Part shown: piece by piece, positions 53,700 through 64,000 of the stretch
How the letters are laid out: each line of letters begins with the position of its first letter
Numbering within the stretch: position 1 is the stretch's first letter
DNA from: Branchipolynoe longqiensis
Lineage: Eukaryota > Annelida > Polychaeta > Phyllodocida > Polynoidae
Direction: 5' to 3'
NCBI GenBank assembly: GCA_030323885.1
Contig: CM059194.1
Span: forward strand, 23,610,780-23,674,779
Length of the DNA: 64,000 nucleotides
Notes under the pieces: model-generated
The model's database searches: none
Seen by the model: only the letters and a program-made list of their open reading frames with translations
Told to the model about the DNA's origin: nothing
Position numbers and translations under genes: made by a program

Positions 53700-54718
53700 A
53701 AATGTCTCGATGTTGTCACAACCCCGGAAACTCGCCCGCGAAGGGTAAAACACCGCAGTGATGTGTGCTGCAGCAATGCTATGCCTATTCTCGATGTCGG
53801 ACATCCGGGCACATTTGGGGTTCACGGCCCGCGAAGGGTAAAACAAATGCTACTCCCATAGAAACAACATTAGAACTACCCTATCTATCACAGTGATTTC
53901 TGCTTTTTGGTGCTTTGAAAGCAAATTTCTCTTGTTTCTATTAAATAGTTCAGATCTTTCTCTATAATTTCATGTTCAGCTTTTTTTTTATCAGACAATT
54001 GGAAGTTCTTGAATATATTTGGCAAATATAGTTTTTGAGGCCATGATCTGGTAAGGTTAACACTGGCACTGACACTCACTGACTCAGAATATCCCAACTT
54101 TCACTATTATCTCTGTTTTTAATACTTTCAGAGAAAATTGCTCTTAGGTTAAATTAAATACCTCAGATCTTCCTCTTCAATCGCGCATTGAGATATTTTT
54201 AATCGATTCGATGAAAGTATTTTAATTTATTTTACAAAAATAAATGCTCCCCATAGACATAGCATTGCCGCAGCACACATCACGGCGTATTTTACCCTTC
54301 GTGGGCTAGTTTCCGGGGTTGTGACGTCATGCCGACATCGAGACATTGCGGAGCATTTATTTTTGCAAAATAAATTTTAAAGCTTTCATTGGATCGATTA
54401 CAAATATCTTAATGCGCGATTGAAGAGGAAGATCTGAAGTATTTAATTTAACCTAAGAGCAATTTACTCTGAAAGTATTAAAAACAGAGATAATAGTGAA
54501 AGTTGGGATATTCTCAGTGCCAGTGCCAGTGTTAGCCTTACCAGTAACCAGATCATGGCCTCAAAAACTATTTTCGCAAAATAAATTCAAGAACTTACAA
54601 TTGGCTGATAAAAAAAAAGCTCAATGTGAAATTGTAGAGAAAGATCTGAACTATTTAATAGAAACAAGAGAAATTTGCTTTCAAAGCACCACAACGCATA
54701 AATTACTGTGATAGTTTT
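53700..54718. repeat. Nested palindromes in APRT intron 1
   Basis: Module R (53884-54255) is inverted at about 54350-54718. Between them lies an inverted copy (54262-54345) of module P (53700-53790; GTCACAACCCCGGAAACTCG, CGAAGGGTAAAAC). Arms of about 370 bp around roughly 95 bp could fold into a long hairpin. The frame pieces at 53888-54097 and 54496-54711 are the two arms, not genes. Confidence 0.8.
53775..53870. repeat. Module Q, inverted partner at 55704-55800
   Basis: CTCGATGTCGGACATCCGGG and CGAAGGGTAAAACAAATGC recur in inverse at 55704-55800, just before the fold-back element. Confidence 0.7.
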
Positions 54719-54764
54719 AATGTTGTGTGTGTGTGATTGGGGTGTTTGTAACCTTACGACTGTT

Positions 54765-55124
54765 ACCGGTGTCGTATTTTCAGCGCCCGGTCATTCTCAG
54801 CGGCCCGTCGTGGTCAAAAGACCCGTGGCATCGCCGGCTACAAGCTCAGCTGGTGCCCGGCAGTGTTAGGGACCGATTACGCCGAAATCTATTGAATGCG
54901 ATCATATTTAACAGAATTACATACTCAAATAATGAAATTTAATTAAATTAACCTTAAATTCCAAGCGATATTAACATAGCAGCTCGATCAGCGTCGAATC
55001 GCCGAGTGTAAACAAAACAAATAGCAGTGCTCGCGGCAACGTTCGAAAATCCGCGCATGCGCAGAAGCCACGACAGGCCGCTGAGAATGACCGGGCGCTG
55101 AGAATACGACACCTGTCGCAGAAC
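54765..55124. mobile_element. MITE with about 48-bp TIRs
   Basis: The left end CCGGTGTCGTATTTTCAGCG continues as CCCGGTCATTCTCAGCGGCC and is inverted almost perfectly at about 55066-55115. The interior (54840-55040) recurs inverted at 59080-59260. Target duplication not clear. Confidence 0.75.
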
Positions 55125-55703
55125 TGCAACATTGGGTAGAGAGGCTCCGATAAATCGGCCCAATCTGTGGTTGAAGACTTAACTTCATGGCCGGCAGCGA
55201 ATCTCTTCGTTCCAGGGTGTAGTTGAGCTGTAGGTGTGTGTGGTGTAGTGTAGCACTTGAATCCGGTCAGCAGGAGGGGTTTGAGGAAGGCGGGAAGAGG
55301 TGGGAGCAGCGGTCGTTCCAGCAAAGAACAAGACAGAGAAATAGTAAAGGTGAAGGGCCCCACCCAAGAACACAACTAGCCTGGTCAGGGGAAGAAGTGT
55401 GCCTGGGAGAAATCGAAATGGGCAGAATATAGGAAAGAGAAATGAGGAGAGTTGAGTCAAAGGACCGTGTCTATTTTCTCTATGGTGACCGTCCAGCGAG
55501 CCATAGACACGGACAGAGTGAGAGTAGAAAGTGAAAATGCCAGCGGGCTCTCCCTCCTGGAACTCTTTTCAGACATATCGAGGAGGAGCCAGGCTGGCGG
55601 AGAGGTGATAGAGAGAGGTGTGGAGAGAGTGCAGTCCGGATAGCAAGTGATACATTCATTCATTCATCATTCATACAGACAGAGACAGACAAGTTTTTTT
55701 GTT
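55125..55703. other. Unassigned GA-rich sequence in APRT intron
   Basis: It has no recognised element ends. Frames at 55185-55460 and 55452-55643 lack motifs. CATTCATTCATTCATCATTC is a short simple repeat at about 55653-55672. Confidence 0.35.
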
Positions 55704-55824
55704 TTAATGTTGTCTCTATGACAGTGGCATTTGTTTTACCCTTCGTGCGTTGTGAACGCAAAAAGTGCCCGGATGTCCGACATCGAGAATTGAGTTGGGT
55801 TTGCCTGTTTCTGCGGTAGGCCTA

Positions 55825-57211
55825 CCCCACATAGCACACGGCCGCCGGGGCGACGGCGGCCGCTCCGTCGGGCCAACGGAGGAAACCGCCGTCGGGCCGA
55901 CGTTGTTTTGTCCAACCTCGCCGCCATCAGCGGCTGCCGCCATAGGCCGTTGTTTTGTCCAACCTCGCCGCCGTCAGCGGCTGCCGCCATAGGCCCGACG
56001 GCGGCTGCCGCCGTAGGCCCGACGGCGGCTGCCGCCGTAGGCCCGACACAATATATTTATTCAAAATTAATAGAAAACCTTATAAATTTAATAGAATCTT
56101 TTTGGTAAACATGTTTTCTATATGTGTACCAAGCGATTTGTTTCTACGTGGTGTTGTTTTAGAGATATTTCACTTTTTCTGTACATGGATTAGTCTTAGT
56201 CTTAGTCTTAGTGTGCGTGAAAAGTGAAATATCTCTAAAACCACACAACCTATTAACAAATCGCTTGGTACACATATAGAAAACATCTTTACCAAAATGA
56301 TTATATTAAATTTAAAAGGTTTTCTATTAATTTTGAATAAATATATTGTGTCGGGCCTACGGCGTTTGCTGGAAAAAACCAAGATGGCGGTGCTTCATCA
56401 ACATTCCGTACCTGATAATTCAAATCGTATTAACACAAATAATTTCATTAATACTTTGTAATAAATTACAAAACTTTTACAAAATAATTTAAACATATTA
56501 ACAAACAAACCTGTTAAATAATTCCTTAAAATTCCTGCGATTTGTGGAGTTATTTGTAGAAAAAGAACGCTGCTCAACGATCGCACGTTCTCCACTGGCG
56601 ACTCGAACTGAGTGGAGGTCGAAACGTCAACAAACCGTACCGGATAATTCAAATCGTATTAACACGAATAATTCCATTAATACTTTGTAATAAATTACAA
56701 AACTTTTACAAAATAATCTACACATATTAATAAACAAACCTGTTAAATAATTCCTTAAAATTCCCCAGATTTCTGGAGTTATTTGTTGAAAAAGAACGCT
56801 ACCCAACGATCGCACGTGTTCTGCTGGCGACTCGAGTCGGAAACCAAATTTAAAGAACTGCGCATGCGCGGCCACCACCGTCAGCTCAACGGTGGGCCAA
56901 ATGTGGAAAATGAATGCAAACCAGCGGCGGCCCACCACCGTCGGCCCGACGGTGGACCAAATGTGGAAAATGAATGCAAACCAGCGGCGGCCCACCACCG
57001 TCGGCCTGACGTTGGCTCGACGGTGGCCCACATGTGCAAAAGATTGAAACCCAGCAGTGAACCACCACCGACGGTGGCCCGACGGTGGCTAAAATGTGGA
57101 AAGGGATTGAAAACCAACGTCGGACCACCACCGTCGGCCCGACGGTGGAAAGTCGATGGCGACGGTGCGACCAATAGCCGATGTCGGCCTGACGGCTGTG
57201 TGCTATCTGGG
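55825..57211. mobile_element. Fold-back satellite element, large copy 2 (inverted)
   Basis: In mirror order to 41673-43425: short GC repeats (GGCGGCTGCCGCCGTAGGCC), palindrome (56033-56364), two 225-240-bp AT-rich repeats (56395-56850), then four 60-bp GC repeats (CCACCACCGTCGGCCCGACG), ending ACGGCTGTGTGCTATCTGGG. It has no ORF. Confidence 0.8.
56033..56364. repeat. Central palindrome of fold-back copy 2
   Basis: CGCCGTAGGCCCGACACAAT and its inverse bound it. The loop is TAGTCTTAGTCTTAG-type, different from the loop in copy 1. Confidence 0.85.
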
Positions 57212-57980
57212 ACTGTACTGAGTCAAGAGTAGTTAGTCCAGCAGCACTGATGATCTGTGTAATGATGTCACGAGACAACTTCCGGTGGCCATATTGGATT
57301 ACATACCAAAGGCTTGCAACTGTTTACATTGTGGTGGCCCCCGTACTACAGTAGTACAAAAGGTGTTAATCGTGGATGGCCTAATTGATATATAATAGTA
57401 GTTATAACTTATAGTGATAGCCATGTCACAGGAACAATTCAATTCTATATTTCAGACTCAGGAGTATGGTAGTTACATAATTTGGTCCATAGTAGGTAGA
57501 TATAAAAATTAATGTGAATAGGGTATATAAGTAATAGTATGAATACTACCATACTAACCAATATCAAAATGTTGGTCTACATACAGTAGTTTGTACCAAT
57601 GCCTCCATATGGCAGACGTAAATCTGAGATCACTCTCTTCTATTTTTACAGAGAGGTGAATCTTTGATCTAGGTGGCTGCATGGGTGATCCTTGCCCATT
57701 GGCTGCTTTCATGGCTTCGAGGTGGCGAATTCCGGAGATTCGTCATGCCAAAACGTAGTGAAACTGAATTAATCACGTTTTCTTTCAATTTTTTGCCTTT
57801 AATATGAGGTGCTTCAGTATAAATCGAAATAAAATACAATTCCTAATATTTTATGGTATGGTTTAATAATAATATGTCTTTGAGTCATAAATCATAGTAC
57901 GGAACAATTTTACTTCGTTGTGTCTATAACAACTCTATTATCACCCACAAGTGGAAGGGGGCGTGTCCGTTCCGTGTACC
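57212..57980. other. APRT intron, unassigned
   Basis: A GAGAGGTGAATCTTTGATCT at 57650-57669 recalls the end of the 9-bp-TSD MITE family. The rest is AT-rich without signals. Confidence 0.35.
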
Positions 57981-58215
57981 CGACCTGACTTTATCCGGCC
58001 CGACTTTAACAGACTTGAGTTTACCCGACCTGACTTTGCCCGACCTGACTTTGCCCGACTTGACTTTACCCGACTTGACTTTACCCCACTTGTCTTTACC
58101 CGACAAGACTTTACCCGACCCGACTTTACCCGACTCAACTTTACCTGACTTGGCTTTTCCTGACTTGACTTTACCCGACCCGACCTTACCTGACCTGACT
58201 TTGCCCGACTTCACT
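57981..58215. repeat. Minisatellite, 15-bp unit
   Basis: About 15 units of TTACCCGACTTGACT with variants. Translations on either strand are simple peptide repeats. Confidence 0.9.
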
Positions 58216-58223
58216 TTACCGGT

Positions 58224-58290
58224 GTTCGATTTGAAATTGTAGCAACTCGGGTGACCCGAGTCGCCCGGGTCGTGTTAATCGAATACGGCC
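58224..58290. repeat. Fragment of the 63-kb long-TIR MITE
   Basis: GCAACTCGGGTGACCCGAGT and CGCCCGGGTCGTGTTAATCG match the 3' halves of the copies at 62954 and 63403. Confidence 0.7.
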
Positions 58291-58298
58291 AGTGTGGC

Positions 58299-58870
58299 TT
58301 CAGGTCACCTCATGGTATTTACCCGGTCTGGTGTGCATAGATAGGTAACCTAAAATTTTTAAAAGGGGTCCAAACATTCAAATTATAAATTCACTGGAAG
58401 CTCCAATGAATCAGAAGCAATATGCTTTTTGAATTTTGATTATATTCCAAAATCTATGTGAGATATGTGCATTTGAAAGATTTTGACTTTCAGATCTTTT
58501 GTATTAGCTAATGCAGCAGCCATTCCATGCTGTTCCATGCTGTTCCATGCTTGCCACATAAGACGGGCCTGAGCATTAATCATAGCATTACAACCGAAAA
58601 CCTGTGTATTTGTGGTCGATCCCATTAAACCATTAATGCTCAGGCCCGTCTGATGTGGCAAGCATGGAACGATTCAAAAGATCTGAAAGTCTAAATCTTT
58701 CATATCTCACTCAGATTTTGCAATATAATAAAATTCAAAAAGTATATTGCTTCTGATTCATTGGAGCTTCCAGTGAATTTATAATTGGAATGTTTGGACA
58801 CCTTTGAAAATTTTAGGTGGTTACCTATCTATGCACACCAGACCGGGTAAATACCATGAGGTGACCTGAA
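58299..58870. repeat. Fold-back repeat, arms about 215 bp
   Basis: The left arm TTCAGGTCACCTCATGGTAT onward is inverted at the right (58660-58870). The centre holds a second inverted pair, GACGGGCCTGAGCATTAAT and its inverse. Confidence 0.85.
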
Positions 58871-58940
58871 GTCACCGTACAGCCACAGTGGAAGTATGGT
58901 ACTTTTATCTAATGGCGGTTGTGCAGTGACATTAATATTA

Positions 58941-59492
58941 AGCTGTGTTTACACGGGGAAGATGTGAAACGTTCTAGACAAGGCGATTCATATGAAGCGT
59001 TTTAGAACCGTGTTTACACGGGGAGTTGGAAAGTGTGTCGGCGCCGGGAACCAGCAGGCGCCTCTACCTGGAAAGCACTGCTATTTGTTTAGTTTACACA
59101 CGTCGTTTCGACTCCGATGGAGTTGCTACCTTAATATCGCTTGGAATTTAAGGTTAATTCAATTAAATTTCATTATTTGAATCTGTAATTCTGTTAAATA
59201 TGATCGCATTCACTAGATTTCGGCGTAATCGGGCCCTAACACTGCCGGGCACCAGCGATTAGTTACTGCTCCCCCTGTTCCCGGCACGCACTACTATTTT
59301 ATACTATCGCCGCCCGGGAACAAGCTGAATCGCTCCATCTAGACCACCTCCGGAGGTGGTATAGATGAAGCGTTTCATATGAAGCGATTCAGCCCTAAAA
59401 CGCCACAGCGTCGCGTTTACACGGGAAATGTGAGTCGATCTAGGCAAGTCGTTTCATATGAAACGTTTTAAATCGCCCGTGTAAACACGGCT
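58941..59492. mobile_element. Harbinger-type MITE, diverged subfamily, TTA duplication
   Basis: Ends AGCTGTGTTTACACGGG and the inverse CCCGTGTAAACACGGCT are flanked by TTA (58938-58940 and 59493-59495). It contains an inserted block (about 59045-59320) sharing 180 bp with the 54.8-55.0-kb MITE in inverse orientation. Confidence 0.8.
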
Positions 59493-60149
59493 TTAGGCTG
59501 TCATATGATGGCTTCGCGGTTTGTTTACATGAGTGATATTAAGTGATACCACTGCAATGACTCTCCCATACTAGTAATTATGAAGCTATTCAAGTAAAAC
59601 GTTTATTATTAGAAAACATATGACTTACTTCATATTTCATAGCAATTGTGTATTTATTATAATAGGCTAAGTTAGTCTTTTTAACAAAACATTTTGGTTG
59701 TATACCTTTTCCCTACGTTTTGTGTGGCTATCGCTGAAAGCTGGGGAGAATGCAAATGTCACGTGACTATGAAAGCAGCTAATAATCACACGGTTGTGGG
59801 AGAGTTAATCCCGCAGCCGTGATCCTGTGACAGGGCTGTTGAACAACCCATTACAGGCCATCAACCATCCTACTTTTTTTCCATGAGGCCCTATTTAGCC
59901 CTATTTTCATAAAAATTCCTATTTTTTCCCTATTTGAACAAATCGTTTGATCCCTTGCATCTCCCCCACCCCTCTGAAACGCCATAATTTGTCTTTGCTC
60001 TGCATACTATTTGTTCTGGGTTATTAGAAACCATGTTTTGAGAACATTTTTGTCAGGAAAAATAGAAAAATAGGAGGGCACCTACTAAACGGGGTGTAAA
60101 ATATTCCGATATTCAGCTTCGGGGAATGCAAATGTTCTATTACTGATGA
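59493..60149. other. APRT intron, unassigned
   Basis: No exon or element ends recognised. Confidence 0.3.
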
Positions 60150-60355
60150 CCAGACGGGATGGCTGAATGAGTTCGAGCGTCCGTCTCCCGTGTTGGTAGA
60201 CCATGGGATCATGGGTTCGAACCCGGGTCGAGTCAAGCCAATGACTTAAGCATTGATACTTGTCGCTTCCTAGCCAGACGCTCGACATTATTATGATAGG
60301 GCAAGGACTGGTTGGCTCAGTGTCAGGATAATGTGACTGAGTGGGATATCAGGTT
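60150..60355 (+). mobile_element. SINE-A, head type ii, 3'-truncated
   Basis: GACGGGATGGCTGAATGAG and box B GGGTTCGAACCC are clear. The body stops at GATATCAGGT. Flanks share TGTAAAATATTCC (60096 and 60355), so it interrupts a duplicated sequence. Confidence 0.85.
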
Positions 60356-60481
60356 GTAAAATATTCCTATAAAACGCATTGGTGGGGGAATGCAAATGGT
60401 CTATAATGGTAAATGGTATATAGTGCCAGGTACATGAATGTATTTATGTAGTTGCTGGTGATCCTTTACTTATATAGCGAT

Positions 60482-60852
60482 ATAGCGAATGGTAGACAGG
60501 AAGTGTGAACACTTATTTGTCTCTCATTTTTTTGTTTTTTTTGTTTGGTACATTAGTTGTCCCAAGCAGGCGAAATCCCAGTCACAGACGACTGGTCTTC
60601 CCCACTCCACTGCTGGTCGCTAGTAAGCCTGAGCCTACACTTTTACCTACCCAAGGGATTGTTAACCTTCCACACCACATAGACATGGTATGAGAGCAAC
60701 CGGCCTTTGATGACGCTGTAAGTTATACACTGCGGTGGAAATCCAAATTGGCAGAGCTGGGGGCACGGGGAATCGAACTGTCGACCCTCAGATTAGGAGT
60801 CTGACCTAGAAAAAAGTCAGACACTCTAACCACTCCACCACAGAGAACGCCA
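60482..60852 (-). mobile_element. SINE-B, full-length
   Basis: The - strand head has box A TGGTGGAGTGGTTAGAGTG and a box B GGTTCGATTCCCC-like motif. The body and tail extend to the ATAAGTGTTCACACTTCC block shared with 34.26 kb. Confidence 0.85.
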
Positions 60853-60934
60853 CTATGACTATGGTCAATAGTCATTGTGTATTAGTCAGATAGTGTGAAA
60901 GAGGCACTAGAGATAGTGTGTAAGGGGCACTTGG

Positions 60935-61265
60935 AGCTCTGCTCACTACCCCCTCCCCCCTCTGTTATTCATGGATCACCAGGCACTCAGCTCAGACAGG
61001 TGGTGGCCAAGCAGCCACGCCGCATGGTGGTGGTGGGCAGATCACGGTAGCCATGGTGACACAGGAATGCTTGATGTTCATTGGTGGAGCTTGAGATGCT
61101 TGATTCTCATTGGAGAATACAGTCAGGTGATATGCCATACCAGATCCATGTACTACTATATAATAATAAACCTGAGGGCTTGTCTCTCTCTCTACTTTCA
61201 TTCTTTATACTCTTCCTGTATTGCTTTCACTATAGCCTGCCTACACAACCACAGATTCCAGCTGA
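60935..61265. repeat. Dispersed repeat, possible solo LTR (copy 1)
   Basis: GGTGGTGGGCAGATCAC, ATAATAATAAACC followed by GAGGGCTTG, and TATAGCCTGCCTACACAACC recur in order at 61470-61905. A TATA-like box followed by a short transcript-like end recalls an LTR. Confidence 0.45.
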
Positions 61266-61275
61266 GGACTTTACA

Positions 61276-61411
61276 AGGTCATGGTGCTGGCGGCCTGGTC
61301 TCCCAGTGGGGCAGCACTATAAAAGTTGTCATGAGTGTGCACTGTCACAAGTCGGTACCTGTCCTGAAATTACCTTAGATGTTGCTAGGACGTAAAACAA
61401 CAAACAAACAA
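61276..61411 (+). mobile_element. SINE-A 3' fragment
   Basis: It runs from GGTCATGGTGCTGGCGGCCT to an AAACAAAC tail. It separates the two dispersed-repeat copies. Confidence 0.75.
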
Positions 61412-61469
61412 ACAAACAAATCTATTACTGATCAGTGTACGTGACCAAGCGCATGTATGTGTATATATA

Positions 61470-61905
61470 CTACCCCCTCTGCTGGGATAGGGATCACCAC
61501 ACTCAATGGTCAAGGTTGGTGGTGGCCATGGGGGCCATACAGCTTGTGGTGGTGGGCAGAACACTGGTATCATTGGGGACCAGGAATGCTGGATCCCTAT
61601 TGGTAGGGCCAAGAATGCTTGTTTCCCATTGGGGCAAAGGGGTGGTGATACTATACAATGAATCCATGTAATCATATAAATAATAAACCAGAGGGCTGGA
61701 CTCTCAACTATCAAAAACGGGCCGTTTTAACGGCACTGTTTAAACAATGCTGCAGTCCTGCAGCCAGTGACCGCTAGGTCATGACCTCCCCCCCCCCCAT
61801 AAGTAAGTAACTGGACTCTCTCTTCTTCTTTATGCTTTATACTCTTCCTTTCTCTTTGTCTGTATTGATTTCGCCATAGCCTGCCTACACAACCACAGAT
61901 TCGAG
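61470..61905. repeat. Dispersed repeat, possible LTR (copy 2, interrupted)
   Basis: Same blocks as 60935-61265, with an extra segment around 61700-61800 including a C run. Confidence 0.45.
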
Positions 61906-62354
61906 CATTGGACTCAGGGGGTTGCCTACTAAGCTGGGTAATGCAGTATACTATGAATCAAATAAAATGAGACTTTATTATTATTATTATTACGATTATT
62001 ATTATTACATTGCCATATCAGGACATTTATGCATTTTGAGGGGGAAATTGGAATAATAGTAATAATAATGATGATAATAGTAATAATAAATGCTTGATTT
62101 ACAAATTCAGGGATCACTTTAGGATTAATTTAGTTTTAGCCCCATAAGAAACCTGCATGACATTTAATTCACGAGTAGGGGTCAAAAGGTCGTAAATAGA
62201 TGCTGATTTTCCCATATATGAGTAGCCTGCTATAGATCTGTGCTAGCTACCTTTTTAATTTAACAAATGGGCAGTATAATGCCCACCCTTTCAATTTCAT
62301 AAATAAGTCACATTATTTAAGCGGGAGTAGGAATGAATCCAGATTTATACCTTT
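61906..62354. other. APRT intron with ATT/AAT-rich tract
   Basis: 61975-62095 carries ATTATTATT and AATAATAAT simple tracts in inverse orientation. Nothing else seen. Confidence 0.4.
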
Positions 62355-62405
62355 CAGTTTTACCAAGTCGATTGATGAATTGTTAGATGGTTTTAATTTT
62401 TCAAG

Positions 62406-62517
62406 GATGTATTTGGTCGGATGATGAACCCGAAGGTGTTTGCAGACTGCATAGTGCTGATGTCCCAGTACATCCAGAAGGTGCATGGTGCCATTGACGC
62501 CATTGTGGGGCTTGCAA
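62406..62517 (+). pseudogene. Partial duplicate of APRT exon 2
   Basis: It parallels the start of exon 2 (MMNPKVFADCI, MSQYIQKVHG, IDAIVGL) with several substitutions and then breaks off at GGGGCTTGCAACTG. About 50 bp of the preceding intron are duplicated too (TTTTACCAAGTCGATTGATG). The acceptor reads TTTTTCAAG|GATG, one base different in layout from the true TTTTTCAG|GGATG, so splicing to it would shift frame. It looks non-functional. Confidence 0.8.
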
Positions 62518-62569
62518 CTGTTTAGTTTTACCAAGTCAATTGATGTAGTGGTTCATTTGAATTTTTCAG

Positions 62570-62807
62570 GGATGTGTTCGGTCTGATGATGAACCCGAAG
62601 GTGTTTGCTGACTGCATAGCGCTGATGTCCCAGTACATCCAGAAGGCGCATGGCACCGTTGACGCCATTGTGGGGCTCGAGGCACGAGGCTTCATCTTCG
62701 GGACTCTTATTGCGCAGCATCTTGGCACTGCCTTTGTGCCTATCCGCAAAGCCGGAAAGTTACCCGGGCCCACCATCAAAGTGGAGTACTCACTGGAGTA
62801 TGGCAAG
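62570..62807 (+). CDS. aprt: Adenine phosphoribosyltransferase, exon 2
   Basis: This 238-bp exon follows TTTTTCAG and precedes GTGAAG. Joined to exon 1 it restores codon 31 and ends in phase 0 at codon 110. It encodes IVGLEARGFIFGTLIAQHLG (the conserved GLDSRGF-type segment), then IRKAGKLPGPTIKVEYSLEY, which matches the adenine-binding and catalytic-loop region of APRT. The PRPP-binding loop (VVDD...TGGT) is not in the window and must lie beyond 64000. The frame has no stops. Confidence 0.92.
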
Positions 62808-62953
62808 GTGAAGGTCATCGCGTTTATCACTTACTGGTTTGAGACATCATTTAATATTATCTTGCACACCCACCTGTATGACGCGGGTTGTGAAGAGTTA
62901 CTAATGCATGTGATAAAAAGAAGCTTATCATTTATATATATTATTATTTAACC
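62808..62953. other. APRT intron 2, start
   Basis: Begins with donor GTGAAG. No further exon was found to the end of the window. Confidence 0.5.
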
Positions 62954-63255
62954 GGTGTGGTGGTTTAAATTTTCAGTTGGTTTAGAGTCTATGCTCGGGG
63001 TTCTGCGCATGCGTCAAAATCGAACAGCATTTCAGCATATTCGACTAATCAACTTGGGTGACCATAGCAACTTTTTTACGCACAAATGTGACGTCATCGC
63101 TCCTAGCCAACCCCAGCCAAGAGGTGGGTTAAACCTTTTGCACAAGGCACATGTTTTTGTCAACTCCACTCGCGGTGTTCTATTTGAATTTCTAGCAACT
63201 CGGGTGACCCGAGTCGCCCGGGTCGTGTTAATCGGATACGCGCATGCGCAGAACC
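62954..63255. mobile_element. Long-TIR MITE, copy 1, right end truncated
   Basis: GGTGTGGTGGTTTAAATTTT starts it. The interior matches copy 2 nearly base for base through GCGCATGCGCAGAACC, then it breaks off. Confidence 0.8.
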
Positions 63256-63402
63256 AGTACCCCGATCGTAGATGATTAATATATTATAATTATTAATATA
63301 TATACTCTATTCTGATATATATTTTAACATATGTGACTCCAAAGCAATCCAGTGGGTGCGTGATCTAAGCGGTAGTGGCGCCAAAGTCGCCGAGCGGGAA
63401 CA

Positions 63403-63740
63403 GGTGTGGCGGTTTAAATTCTCAGTGGGTTTAGAGTCTATGCTCGGGGTTCTGCGCATGCGTCAAAATAGAACAGCATTTCAGCGTATTCGATTAATCA
63501 ACTCGGGTGACATTTTGACGCACAAATGTGAAGTCATCACTCCTAGCCAACCCCAGCCAAGAGGTGGGTTAAACGTTTTGCACAAGGCATGTGTTTTTGT
63601 CAACTCCACTCGCGGTGTTCTATTTGAATTTCTAGCAACTCGGGTGACCCGAGTCGCCCGGGTCGTGATAATCGGATACGCGCATGCGCAGAACCCTGAG
63701 CGTGGATTCTAAACCCACTGAGAATCTAAACCGCCACACC
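63403..63740. mobile_element. Long-TIR MITE, copy 2, complete
   Basis: Inverted ends of about 60 bp begin GGTGTGGCGGTTTAAATTCT and GGTGTGGCGGTTTAGATTCT (inverse of the right end), with few mismatches. The interior includes CTCGGGTGACCCGAG. No clear target duplication. The 118-codon frame across it is not a gene. Confidence 0.85.
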
Positions 63741-64000
63741 AGCCCGCAGCAATAGTGCCTTTAATACAGTATTATTAATTAATAAATAGCATGCATGATA
63801 ATATATCAAATGCGAATTAATGATCCGGCCCTTTATACTCATATAATATATTATATATCACATATATTAATATATAATATATATTAATAATATATACATA
63901 ACACGGTATTAATAATTATAATATATTCATAATTTATAAATAATATATATATAAATAATCATATATAGTAAAATGTATACAAATAATATATTTGAATATA
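63741..64000. repeat. AT-rich low-complexity tract
   Basis: Mostly TATAATATATTA-type sequence; nothing else seen. Confidence 0.7.

Noticed and set aside
53888..54711. Two similar 69-71-codon frames on opposite strands
   Set aside because: They are the two arms of the intronic palindrome.
55185..55663. Frames of 63-91 codons in GA-rich sequence
   Set aside because: No recognisable motif, start context or splice pattern; possible but unsupported.
62955..63712. Two similar frames (106 and 118 codons) ending in a common peptide
   Set aside because: They are paired copies of a MITE including its terminal repeats; the frame is not bounded by splice or start signals.

Overview
This window is animal (metazoan) nuclear DNA, most likely from a marine invertebrate. 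I cannot name the species from sequence alone. The evidence is introns with GT/AG borders around recognisable exons, tRNA-derived SINEs, LINE, Ty3/mdg4-type and tyrosine-recombinase retrotransposons, and an unusually dense, nested load of short DNA transposons. No bacterial operon, rRNA gene, functional tRNA gene or CRISPR array was found.

Host genes are sparse. (1) APRT (adenine phosphoribosyltransferase) runs on the + strand: exon 1 at 53598-53689 and exon 2 at 62570-62807, separated by an intron of about 8.9 kb full of palindromic repeats. A broken partial copy of exon 2 lies at 62406-62517, and the remaining exons lie beyond the window. (2) A gene for a secreted or membrane protein runs on the - strand: a promoter-like block and 5'UTR exon near 32463-32735, then a signal-peptide exon at 29175-29239; later exons were not found. 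(3) A coding-like exon on the + strand at 50916-51159 may be the end of a pore-forming (MACPF-like) protein, at low confidence. Everything else is repeats.

Layout. 1-5010: SINE and MITE (short non-autonomous DNA transposon) fragments with two tandem arrays. 5011-11599: a complete GC-rich tyrosine-recombinase retrotransposon of Ngaro/PAT-like design, with split direct repeats A1-ORFs-B1-A2-B2, a Gag-like ORF, an RT-RNase H ORF and a recombinase. 11600-29100: a field of SINE-A copies, TTAA-flanked MITEs, LINE tails and a TG/CG microsatellite. 29175-32735: the secreted-protein gene, with a decayed LINE in its first intron. 33000-36900: SINE-B split by a Harbinger MITE, a perfect hairpin, GC-rich satellite arrays and retrotransposon scraps. 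37144-40127: a decayed Ty3/mdg4-type retrotransposon on the - strand. 40900-53300: Harbinger-family elements, including a degenerate former autonomous copy (45581-50874) and several MITE relatives with matching ends, plus a large fold-back element (41673-43425). 53600-62800: APRT, whose intron holds a second fold-back element (55825-57211), several palindromes and a minisatellite. 62950-64000: two copies of a long-TIR MITE, then AT-rich sequence.

The main message is transposon biology: one apparently young YR retrotransposon, a Harbinger master copy with its likely derivatives, fold-back elements carrying satellite arrays, and a group of MITEs sharing one terminal cap while each is filled with its own short word.
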